From positions 1-20,501 of the IMG/VR virus record IMGVR_UViG_3300025112_002812: DNA of 20,501 nt, one strand, 5' to 3'. The position numbers and the translations under genes were made by a program. Position 1 is the first letter of the stretch; each line of letters begins with the position of its first letter. Source of the stretch: a virus. Of the stretch, positions 14,631-20,501 are shown piece after piece. The notes under the pieces were generated by a model. That model was given only the letters and a program-made list of their open reading frames with translations, made no database searches and was not told the origin of the DNA.

Positions 14631-14653
14631 CTTAAGCCGTTCCTTCTATAATA
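14631..14653 (+). promoter_or_regulatory. Candidate promoter of the recombinase gene (TTAAG-N9-CTATAATA)
   Basis: CTTAAG at 14631-14636, 9 bases, then CTATAATA at 14646-14653. The -10-like TATAAT (14647-14652) puts initiation near 14659, that is, at the ATG (14660). No TTGACA-like -35 hexamer occurs at the normal 17-base spacing, so the upstream TTAAG box probably replaces it. The same arrangement recurs before the genes at 16100 and 18040. Confidence 0.6.
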
Positions 14654-14659
14654 GAGGGT

Positions 14660-15631
14660 ATGGTAAGTTTTCTAGACGACATTTGTAAGGAGTTGGACGG
14701 TGCGTCGCTCCTTTCCACTGAGAGCCAAGTCTTCGGTTACGTAGACTCCGGGTCTAAGGTTTTAAATAAAATTATTTCTGGAGATTTTGACGGGGGGTAT
14801 CCAATTGGTTCGATTACAGAAATTTATGGCGAGAGCAGCACGGCGAAGACAGTATTTCTTACTCACGCGTTCATCGGAGCGCAAAAACAGGGATACTATA
14901 CAGTCATGGTTGACAATGAGCATGCCTACTCCCCCTCTTTCGCGGAAAAGCTAGGCATTGATTCGGATAAGTTAATCTATACCGAGCCTGAAACGCTTGA
15001 GGATTGTTTTGAGACCATTGAGAAGGCTATTTTGGCTATCCGAAAGAAGGATAAAGAAACTCCAATTATTATTGGGTATGATTCTATCGGGTCATCCCCG
15101 TCTAGAAAAGAGATGGATGACACCTTTGGCAAAAACTCAGAGATGGGGGGAGCTTTACGTGCCAAAGTTGCTGGACAGTGCCTCCGGAGAATCAACCCCC
15201 TACTTAGGAAGTATAAAGCTGGTTTAATTATCGTTAATCAGGTGCGAAGCAAGGTTGGGGTGATGTTTGGAGACCCGCGAACTAGGGCAGGAGGAGGTAA
15301 AGCCCTTCTATACTACTGTGGGACGTCTCTGGAAGCCGCTTCTGGAAAAAGTGACGCATTGTACGATGACAGGAAAAACCCGTTAGGGATTACGGGAACC
15401 ATTAAAGCGGTGAAGAATAAAATCACTAAGCCGTTTCAATCGTGTGAGTTCAAGTTGTTGTACGACCAAGGGCTGATGCCAGAATACGGGCTAACGATTG
15501 AGTACTACAAACAAGGCTTAGCCACAGTACCCGCTAAAGGCTGGTACTCTATTGATGGCGGCAAAACAAAAAGCCGGTCTGCCGACCTGGATAGAAAGAT
15601 TATGGAGCAATTAAATGGAACGAATTCATAA
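14660..15631 (+). CDS. uvsX: UvsX/RecA-type recombinase
   Basis: A 323-residue strand-exchange protein for recombination-dependent replication and repair. The ATPase core shows GESSTAKT at 57-64 as Walker A, DNEHAY at 85-90 with the RecA-type catalytic Glu, Walker B PIIIGYDSIG at 135-144, and the L2 region NQVRSKVGVMFGDP followed by AGGGKALLYYC. The final Walker A glycine is Ala62; T4 UvsX also departs from the canonical Gly here, which supports a phage UvsX rather than a bacterial RecA. The length (323) is near RecA (353) and lacks most of the RecA C-terminal domain. GAGGG ends one base before the ATG, too close for normal use, which agrees with a leaderless or very short-leader message. The end overlaps the RmlC-like gene by 17 bases. 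Confidence 0.87.
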   Translation: MVSFLDDICKELDGASLLSTESQVFGYVDSGSKVLNKIISGDFDGGYPIGSITEIYGESSTAKTVFLTHAFIGAQKQGYYTVMVDNEHAYSPSFAEKLGIDSDKLIYTEPETLEDCFETIEKAILAIRKKDKETPIIIGYDSIGSSPSRKEMDDTFGKNSEMGGALRAKVAGQCLRRINPLLRKYKAGLIIVNQVRSKVGVMFGDPRTRAGGGKALLYYCGTSLEAASGKSDALYDDRKNPLGITGTIKAVKNKITKPFQSCEFKLLYDQGLMPEYGLTIEYYKQGLATVPAKGWYSIDGGKTKSRSADLDRKIMEQLNGTNS

Positions 15632-16058
15632 ATTAGACAGATTTCTAGATTCTAGGGGGTGGAGCCTCAACGACATTTTCAGGCTGTTTGAAGGGGAGGA
15701 GTTTCAAATTAATTATTCTGTTCTCCATCCTGGAGTTATTAAAGCATGGCATAGGCATAAATACCAGGATGATTATTTCTGTGTCCTTAAAGGTAATGCC
15801 CAGGTTGGGATTTTCTCGGAGGTTCCCAGTGCGGATGGAAAATTAAAAGGTCCCGAGAAGCACTTTATTGGGGAACACAACCCTGCCGTTGTCCGTGTAA
15901 AAGCAGGAGAGTGGCATGGTCTTACGGCTATAGGTTGTGAACCTGTTGGCCTTCTATACCTTGTAACTAGAAAATATGACCCTGAAAGCCCTGATGAAGA
16001 AAGGGCTGGTTGGGAAAATTTTGGACCGGAGGGTTTTTGGTTTCCTGAAAACAAATAA
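15615..16058 (+). CDS. rmlC: RmlC-like cupin, probable dTDP-4-dehydrorhamnose 3,5-epimerase
   Basis: A 147-residue cupin. WHRHKYQDDYFCVLKGNAQV (about 45-64) aligns with the RmlC entry strands containing the catalytic-type His and Tyr, and GEWHGLTAIG...LLYLVTRKYDP with the second half including the Tyr of the active site. It is shorter than E. coli RmlC (185), with reduced N- and C-terminal arms. The function would be epimerisation of dTDP-4-keto-6-deoxyglucose at C3 and C5, the third enzyme of dTDP-L-rhamnose synthesis; rmlA, rmlB and rmlD are present 2 kb downstream. It could instead be a ketoisomerase of the same cupin group. GGAG is 7 bases before the ATG, and the start lies within the recombinase gene. 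Confidence 0.68.
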   Translation: MERIHKLDRFLDSRGWSLNDIFRLFEGEEFQINYSVLHPGVIKAWHRHKYQDDYFCVLKGNAQVGIFSEVPSADGKLKGPEKHFIGEHNPAVVRVKAGEWHGLTAIGCEPVGLLYLVTRKYDPESPDEERAGWENFGPEGFWFPENK

Positions 16059-16060
16059 AT

Positions 16061-16084
16061 CTTAAGCGCAACCCTGCTATATAC
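16061..16084 (+). promoter_or_regulatory. Candidate promoter (TTAAG-N10-CTATATAC)
   Basis: CTTAAG at 16061-16066, then 10 bases and CTATATAC at 16077-16084. Initiation would fall near 16090, leaving a leader of about 10 bases that contains GAGGATAA as ribosome binding site for the ATG at 16100. This is the second of three closely similar sites and has the least perfect -10 (TATATA). Confidence 0.55.
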
Positions 16085-16099
16085 TTTAGAGGATAAGCA

Positions 16100-16441
16100 A
16101 TGAAACATATTCCCCCATCGGATACCGCTGAAAAGCATGGAAGAACAACTTCTATGAAGGCAAAGGTTAAGTCCTTTCCCTACATTCGAGTAGCCCTTCA
16201 ACAAGCTGATTATGGGACTATCTTTACAACTCCTCAGTCCGACGATATTTACGTTATCACCCATGGTACATGGGGAGATAAGTCCGCAAATAAAGTCGTA
16301 AAAAGTTTTAAACCGGATACACCCTTTGCTGAGATTAAAGGGTATTCGAAAAGAACAAAAGTTAAGCATGGTCGTTTAGGACAAAAACACAAAGGTGAAA
16401 TATCCGGCGGCTACAGTGTAAAAACAAATAAGGAAAAATAA
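16100..16441 (+). CDS. Unrecognised basic protein, 113 residues
   Basis: I do not recognise a family. The protein is soluble, strongly basic at both ends (AEKHGRTTSMKAKVK near the start, SKRTKVKHGRLGQKHKGE near residue 85-100) with a central segment of probable strands (IRVALQQADYGTIFTT, DIYVITHGTWG). It has no signal peptide, membrane segment or metal motif. It has a good ribosome binding site and its own candidate promoter, and it is the first gene of a unit of three ending in the Clp-type ATPase; its stop overlaps the next ATG. The basic tail could bind nucleic acid or act as an adaptor for the ATPase. These are guesses from charge and position only. Confidence 0.6.
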   Translation: MKHIPPSDTAEKHGRTTSMKAKVKSFPYIRVALQQADYGTIFTTPQSDDIYVITHGTWGDKSANKVVKSFKPDTPFAEIKGYSKRTKVKHGRLGQKHKGEISGGYSVKTNKEK

Positions 16442-16767
16442 TGTATACCCCTAAAACTTCCTACTTCTCGTCAACGAGGGTCCAAAAACTAGCCAAAGAG
16501 GTTATTGCGGACTGCCGTTGCGACAGGGATAGGGCTTTAGAGGCGTTTACTTATTTTAAAACTATGGTTGAGTCTAATCCGGATGACCACAAAGCGAAGA
16601 CGGAAATGAATAAAGCTCTACAGTTATCTCAAGATTCTAACGATAAAGTAGTTAGAATTTTAGATATGATGTTGAAAATGACACAAACCGAAATGAAAAC
16701 CGCTCCCCCAAAGAGCAACACTGACGATATAACTTTTGCATCTTTACGAAATGGCAAGAAAACATAA
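16441..16767 (+). CDS. Unrecognised helical protein, 108 residues
   Basis: No family recognised. Residues 10-75 are predicted by eye to be helical (VQKLAKEVIADCRCDRDRAL, then KVVRILDMMLKMTQ), ending in a flexible Pro/Lys tail. C25 and C27 (CRC) are the only cysteines. Compact helical proteins of this size in phages include adaptors, small terminase subunits and DNA-binding proteins, but nothing here separates these. It starts on the stop of the previous gene (TAATG) with AAGGA upstream and overlaps the ATPase gene by 17 bases, so it is made together with the ATPase and may be its partner. Confidence 0.6.
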   Translation: MYTPKTSYFSSTRVQKLAKEVIADCRCDRDRALEAFTYFKTMVESNPDDHKAKTEMNKALQLSQDSNDKVVRILDMMLKMTQTEMKTAPPKSNTDDITFASLRNGKKT

Positions 16768-18010
16768 AAAAACAGAAGACTTTGTAGTTTACAGCTCTAA
16801 CCTAGACGAATTTCTAAGATTAAGAAATTTCACAGACAAAGAGCTGGACAATTGCGTTAGTAAGGTCAAGACCCTTGTAACGAGTAATAAAAGCTCTATT
16901 AGGGATTACATTCACCTGTTAGTAACGTGCGTGGTTTACGACCATAAAAAGTATATCCATCCTGAAAAGGATGATGAAACGTACGATGCCCTTTTCGAAG
17001 CCGTCCTTGAAGCATACCCAATGTTTCAGATTGATTCTATCTGCGAAATGCTGAATACTAAGGTTATTACGGAGGAGTTAGGTCTTAAGGACTCCAACAG
17101 CCCGGCTGCGTCTGTTAAAAATTTGAAGGAACTAAAAGCGATAGAGAAAGGGTTAAAAACTCGGGTAATAGGGCAGGACACAGCGGTCGGTGAAGTGATT
17201 GATGCGTTAAAACTTAGAGCGGCAGGATTTTCTGGTTTTTCATCGTTTTTCTTTATAGGTCCTACTGGAGTTGGAAAGACTGAATTGGCTCGAGCTTTAG
17301 CAGAAGGCTACTTAGGTTCAAAAAAGAAGTTGTTGAAGATTAATTGTGGGGAATATTCTAACCCCCACGAGTATGCAAAGCTAATCGGCTCTCCTCCTGG
17401 GTATATTGGGTTTAACGAGAAGGGAATCTTAAGCGAAAAGGCTGACGAATCCTCGGAGTGGGTAATTCTTTTTGATGAGATTGAAAAGGCCAGTGGGAAG
17501 CTTCACAATCTTCTGTTGGGCTTTCTCGATGACGGAACTATTCAGGATAACCACGGCACCGAGCTTAATTTTAAAAATTCGGTGATTGTGTTTACTAGTA
17601 ATATTGGGATGGAGCACGTTGGTAAAAAAATGTTGGGATTCGGCTCAGGAGAGCTGTCGTATGATGATGTTAAAATTAATGTGATGGATGCCTTTAAGGG
17701 AAAGTTTCCTCCGGAGTTCATTAATAGGATAGACCAGGTTGTACACTTTAACCAACTTACACGGGGGGATACCGCCAAGATTGCCAAATTAAACCTGAAA
17801 GATTTGCCCATCAAGCCCACTAAAAAATTAATTGATTGGGTTGTGGCAGGCGGGTACTCTAAGGAGTATGGTGCTCGTAATTTAAAAAGGTTCATTAGGA
17901 AAAATGTAACATTAAAGTTAGCTGATGCGCTGTTAGAGGGCCCAAAGTTTAAACAATATGTCCCTTTGTTTTTGGATGGGGTTTTAAATGTGTCGGGAAT
18001 TAGTGAATAA
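16751..18010 (+). CDS. Clp-type AAA+ ATPase, single ring (ClpA/ClpC D2-like)
   Basis: A 419-residue protein unfoldase-like ATPase. Residues 1-135 are a helical N-terminal region I do not recognise. The AAA+ module matches the second ring of ClpA/B/C: VIGQ at 139-142, Walker A GPTGVGKT at 170-177, the substrate pore loop GYIG with Tyr218, Walker B VILFDE at 238-243, sensor 1 TSN at 282-284, arginine finger R326 in FINRID, and sensor 2 GARNLKR at 374-380. Between sensor 1 and the arginine finger sits LGF at 295-297, where ClpA and ClpC carry the IGL/VGF tripeptide that docks on ClpP and where ClpB has none. There is no protease domain. ATG at 16751 is chosen over a TTG at 16736. Neither has a clear ribosome binding site; coupling to the upstream gene is likely. 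Confidence 0.85.
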   Translation: MARKHKKTEDFVVYSSNLDEFLRLRNFTDKELDNCVSKVKTLVTSNKSSIRDYIHLLVTCVVYDHKKYIHPEKDDETYDALFEAVLEAYPMFQIDSICEMLNTKVITEELGLKDSNSPAASVKNLKELKAIEKGLKTRVIGQDTAVGEVIDALKLRAAGFSGFSSFFFIGPTGVGKTELARALAEGYLGSKKKLLKINCGEYSNPHEYAKLIGSPPGYIGFNEKGILSEKADESSEWVILFDEIEKASGKLHNLLLGFLDDGTIQDNHGTELNFKNSVIVFTSNIGMEHVGKKMLGFGSGELSYDDVKINVMDAFKGKFPPEFINRIDQVVHFNQLTRGDTAKIAKLNLKDLPIKPTKKLIDWVVAGGYSKEYGARNLKRFIRKNVTLKLADALLEGPKFKQYVPLFLDGVLNVSGISE

Positions 18011-18012
18011 TT

Positions 18013-18035
18013 TTTAAGACATTATTACTATAATA
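18013..18035 (+). promoter_or_regulatory. Candidate promoter of the rml genes (TTAAG-N9-CTATAATA)
   Basis: TTTAAG at 18013-18018, 9 bases, and CTATAATA at 18028-18035. The hexamer TATAAT ends at 18034, only 5 bases before the ATG at 18040, so transcription from this site would start at the start codon. No Shine-Dalgarno sequence is present in the 30 bases upstream, which agrees with a leaderless message. Confidence 0.6.
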
Positions 18036-18039
18036 ATAT

Positions 18040-18768
18040 ATGAAAGGAATTGTACTAGCTGGGGGCCTGGGTTCTAGATTGAAACCTCTGACCGACGCCA
18101 CTAACAAGCATTTGCTCCCTATCTACGATAGACCTATGGTGTATTACCCTATACAAACATTGGTAGACGCTGGGATTGAGGATGTTATGGTGGTTACAGG
18201 CGGACCTCATGCAGGAGATTTTATTAGAGTATTAAAAAATGGTGAAACGTTCGGACTTAAAAAATTACACTACGCCTACCAAGAAGGGGAAGGGGGTATT
18301 GCGCAAGCTCTCAGCATGGCTGAGACCTTTGTCGGAGATGATGACTGCGTTGTGGTTTTGGGGGATAATATTATTGCTGACGATATACATTGCCATGTTA
18401 GGGATTTTAGTGCTATTAGGGGCTGCATGGTCTTCACTAAGGAAGTGGCTGACCCGGAAAGGTTTGGTGTGATTGAATATGAACCTGTCGGTAAGGGAGT
18501 GGCTGATATTATAGAAAAACCTGTAACCCCTCCCTCTAATGATGCTGTAATTGGCTTGTATATCTATGATAGTTCTGTATTTTCAAAAATTAAATCACTT
18601 TCTCCTTCTGCAAGGGGTGAATTGGAAGTTACGGACCTAAATAGAATGTACCTTAAAGAAGGTAACCTGGAAGTTCGCAAGATAACCGGAACTTGGCTAG
18701 ATTGCGGAACCCCTGATTCTTTGGCGGAAGCCACTTCTAAATTTTATAATGACACAAAAGGACTCTAA
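18040..18768 (+). CDS. rmlA: Glucose-1-phosphate thymidylyltransferase
   Basis: A 242-residue nucleotidyltransferase that forms dTDP-glucose from dTTP and glucose-1-phosphate, the first step of dTDP-L-rhamnose synthesis. The N-terminal LAGGLGSRLKPLT (6-18), NKHLLPIYDRPMVYYPIQT (22-40), QEGEGGIAQAL (81-91), VVLGDN with the metal-binding Asp109, and ERFGVIEY are the RmlA signatures. It is the short form (242 against 292 in E. coli), lacking the C-terminal dimerisation/allosteric extension, so feedback inhibition by dTDP-rhamnose may differ. The start is certain because MKGIVLAGG is the conserved N-terminus. The candidate promoter ends 5 bases before it. The stop overlaps rmlB by 20 bases. Confidence 0.92.
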   Translation: MKGIVLAGGLGSRLKPLTDATNKHLLPIYDRPMVYYPIQTLVDAGIEDVMVVTGGPHAGDFIRVLKNGETFGLKKLHYAYQEGEGGIAQALSMAETFVGDDDCVVVLGDNIIADDIHCHVRDFSAIRGCMVFTKEVADPERFGVIEYEPVGKGVADIIEKPVTPPSNDAVIGLYIYDSSVFSKIKSLSPSARGELEVTDLNRMYLKEGNLEVRKITGTWLDCGTPDSLAEATSKFYNDTKGL

Positions 18769-19711
18769 ATTAATTGTTGTTACAGGCGGATGGGGCTTCA
18801 TCGGCTCCCGGTTTGTGAAAGCGGTACTCGAGAACACATCATATAATGTTAAAGTTATTGATAAGTTGACCTACGCTGGTAAACGGGTCAGGGTGTACAA
18901 CCACATAGACCCAAAATACCAGATGAGACTCCAAGAGCTGCGGAAAGACATCAACGACGTTTCCTTTGCTGACGTGGCGGAAGCCGAATATATCGTAAAT
19001 TTTGCAGCAGAGAGCCATGTTGATAATTCCATTAAAGATGGAAAACCCTTTATTAAAAGTAATATTGAAGGAGTATTTAATTTATTAGAGCGAGCGAAGA
19101 AAATAGAGGGACTTAAGAAGTTCGTTCAAGTTTCAACAGATGAAGTATATGGAGATATGTATGACCTCAGAGGAAGACAATATGCGGATGAGACCTTTAA
19201 GCTCCGCCCAAGCTCGTATTACTCGGCTTCGAAAGCATCGGCAGACCTCCTGGTCGAATCAGCCGCTCGCACGTTTGGAGTTCCTTATATTATTACAAGA
19301 AGTTGCAATAACTTCGGACCGAACCAAGACCCAGAGAAGTTTATCCCAAAAATCTTTAAATCCATCTCGAAAGGGGATGAAGTTCCTATTTACGGGGATG
19401 GCCTCCAGTCTCGCGAGTGGATTCATGTGGATGATAACGCGCAGATTATTTTAGAGCTCACGCTTTCGGGAGCGGAGGATGAAGTTTATAATATTGGGTC
19501 AGGATTTCACTACAAGAATATAGAAATTGTTAATTATATTGGGGGGATTCTAGGTAAAGAGGTATTACGAACGAAAGTGAAGGACCGTCTAGGTCACGAC
19601 CGAGTTTACAGACTGGACAGTAAGAAGGTGGAAGGCTTTCTTGGGGAGAGAGTATTTCAAACTTTAGAAGGGTACCTGAAGGACGTGGTCAATGAATCTG
19701 CAAGGGTCTAG
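18749..19711 (+). CDS. rmlB: dTDP-glucose 4,6-dehydratase
   Basis: A 320-residue extended short-chain dehydrogenase that converts dTDP-glucose to dTDP-4-keto-6-deoxyglucose with bound NAD. Visible: VTGGWGFIGS (11-20; Trp where Ala is usual), AAESHVDNSI (86-95), STDEVYGD with the T130, D131, E132 active-site triad, YSASKAS with Y158 and K162, NNFGPNQDPEKFIPK, and SREWIHVDD. Shorter than E. coli RmlB (361). The ATG at 18749 is 20 bases inside rmlA and has no Shine-Dalgarno sequence, so coupling is likely. Its end overlaps rmlD by 20 bases. Confidence 0.93.
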   Translation: MTQKDSKLIVVTGGWGFIGSRFVKAVLENTSYNVKVIDKLTYAGKRVRVYNHIDPKYQMRLQELRKDINDVSFADVAEAEYIVNFAAESHVDNSIKDGKPFIKSNIEGVFNLLERAKKIEGLKKFVQVSTDEVYGDMYDLRGRQYADETFKLRPSSYYSASKASADLLVESAARTFGVPYIITRSCNNFGPNQDPEKFIPKIFKSISKGDEVPIYGDGLQSREWIHVDDNAQIILELTLSGAEDEVYNIGSGFHYKNIEIVNYIGGILGKEVLRTKVKDRLGHDRVYRLDSKKVEGFLGERVFQTLEGYLKDVVNESARV

Positions 19712-20420
19712 AGTTGTTGTTACGGGCGGCACAGGTACGTTAGGCTCCACATTAATCCCCTTGTTGGAAGAAAAAGGAGCTTTTGTGGTTGCTCCAACCC
19801 GAAAAGAAATGGATATCACCAATGGACGCTCCGTTGGTCAGTTCTTTTCCAGCGGCAGAGGAGTTGGGTGTGACGTAGTCGTTCACTGCGCGGCGTTCAC
19901 CAACGTTCCTGATTCCCAGCTTCCCGTAAACCACCGTACGGTTATAAATACCAATATTTTAGGTACGGGGTATATCTCATCATGGGCTAAGCAAAAGCAT
20001 TTTAAAATGGCATACATATCTACGGATTATGTGTATGAGGGGACAGAGGGAAACTACGAAATAACAGATATCCCGAAACCTTTCTGCTTCTATGGTTATA
20101 GTAAGCTCGCAGGTGAAAGTTTCATTCCTGGCGATGGTTTAGTGTTCCGAACTTCTTTCCTCCCTAGGGGGTATTGGGGTGAAAATGCTTTAAAAATGGT
20201 CTTCGCGGACGTTTACACCTCTAAAGACTGGGTTGATATTATTGCTATAAAGATTATAGATAAATTAGGTGAATGTGGGGTATATAATATTGGAACCGAA
20301 AGGAAGCTTTTAAAAGACCTCGCGGTTCAAGAATACCCTGAAGTTGAGGAGATAAACGTAAATACTTTAAACTTTGTATATAAATATCCCAAAGATTCTT
20401 CAATGAAGGTAGATACTTAG
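19692..20420 (+). CDS. rmlD: dTDP-4-dehydrorhamnose reductase, short form
   Basis: A 242-residue short-chain dehydrogenase expected to reduce dTDP-4-keto-L-rhamnose to dTDP-L-rhamnose with NAD(P)H. Motifs: VTGGTGTLGS (10-19), HCAAFTNV (65-72), STDYVYEG (110-117) with Thr111, YGYSK with Y134 and K138, RTSF, and the C-terminal PKDSSMKVDT resembling the LDT end motif of RmlD. About 55 residues shorter than E. coli RmlD (299), the loss lying in the substrate-domain half. The motifs fit reductases of this group; the exact nucleotide sugar is inferred from the rmlA-rmlB context. AAGGA is 8 bases before the ATG. Confidence 0.82.
   Translation: MNLQGSRVVVTGGTGTLGSTLIPLLEEKGAFVVAPTRKEMDITNGRSVGQFFSSGRGVGCDVVVHCAAFTNVPDSQLPVNHRTVINTNILGTGYISSWAKQKHFKMAYISTDYVYEGTEGNYEITDIPKPFCFYGYSKLAGESFIPGDGLVFRTSFLPRGYWGENALKMVFADVYTSKDWVDIIAIKIIDKLGECGVYNIGTERKLLKDLAVQEYPEVEEINVNTLNFVYKYPKDSSMKVDT
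20379..20386 (+). promoter_or_regulatory. Possible T4-type late promoter TATAAATA
   Basis: An exact TATAAATA inside the end of rmlD, 45 bases before the ATG of the last gene. In T4-like phages this octamer alone marks late promoters. Another copy lies at 19943-19950 well inside rmlD, so chance occurrence in AT-rich codons is quite likely. Confidence 0.15.
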
Positions 20421-20430
20421 GACCATAACT

Positions 20431-20501
20431 ATGAGCATGACAACTAATCCACGAGAGAAGCATCCAGGAACCCAGAGGCAATACCTAAACCTTCAGGCGT
20501 C
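20431..20501 (+). CDS. Start of an unidentified gene, cut by the window end
   Basis: An ATG at 20431 opens a frame without stop for the remaining 23 codons (MSMTTNPREKHPGTQRQYLN at the N-terminus). AGGA lies 8 bases upstream in the short gap after rmlD, a normal ribosome binding site. A second in-frame ATG is at codon 3. Too little is present to suggest a function; it would belong to the same transcript as rmlA, rmlB and rmlD. Confidence 0.5.
   Translation, partial: MSMTTNPREKHPGTQRQYLNLQA

Noticed and set aside
1-20501. CRISPR arrays, insertion sequences, integrase or attachment sites
   Set aside because: No evenly spaced direct repeats, transposase motifs or terminal inverted repeats were seen on either strand.

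Overview
This window looks like part of the genome of a tailed bacteriophage. Every confident gene lies on the + strand. Stop and start codons overlap almost throughout (TAATG, ATGA, GTGA), and the core genes form a phage DNA-metabolism set: the C-terminal part of a class II ribonucleotide reductase, dUTPase, a DnaB/gp41-type helicase, a UvsY-like coiled-coil protein, a gp32-like single-strand binding protein and a UvsX/RecA recombinase. No structural or packaging gene is visible, and the host cannot be read from the sequence.

Layout. (1) 1-3846: nucleotide metabolism and replication (nrdJ end, FmdB-like zinc ribbon protein, dut, helicase, small HExxH protein, UvsY-like protein). (2) 3847-3986: a 140-base gap upstream of the SSB gene, with a candidate promoter, a GC-rich long-range stem and a leader with no G for 47 bases. 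(3) 3987-4730: SSB. (4) 4727-14438: an unbroken, mostly translationally coupled cassette of glycan genes. It holds a GT4 glycosyltransferase, two GT2-like enzymes, two unrecognised proteins with GT-A-like acidic motifs, a phosphoribulokinase-like/class II aldolase fusion, a nucleotidyltransferase, a HAD phosphatase, a short GDPD-like phosphodiesterase, a CgeB/GT1-like protein, GDP-fucose synthase and GDP-mannose 4,6-dehydratase. (5) 14494-16058: a small Lys-rich ORF, the UvsX/RecA recombinase, and an RmlC-like cupin overlapping its end. (6) 16100-18010: two unrecognised small genes and a single-ring Clp-type AAA+ ATPase. (7) 18040-20420: rmlA, rmlB and a short rmlD, followed by the start of another gene at the window edge.

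How the genes work together. The DNA genes supply dNTPs, unwind DNA and run recombination-dependent replication. The glycan genes can convert GDP-mannose to GDP-L-fucose (gmd, fcl) and glucose-1-phosphate to dTDP-L-rhamnose (rmlA, rmlB, rmlC-like, rmlD). They probably also make a third activated compound through the kinase-aldolase fusion, nucleotidyltransferase and HAD phosphatase. The clustered glycosyltransferases are the likely users. The acceptor (virion protein, host surface glycan or DNA) is not shown by the sequence.

The most unusual signals are the kinase-aldolase fusion with its cassette; a recurring promoter-like motif, TTAAG, 9-10 bases, CTATAATA, in all three short gaps that precede genes at 14660, 16100 and 18040; and the SSB leader, whose organisation recalls the autoregulated gene 32 leader of T4.
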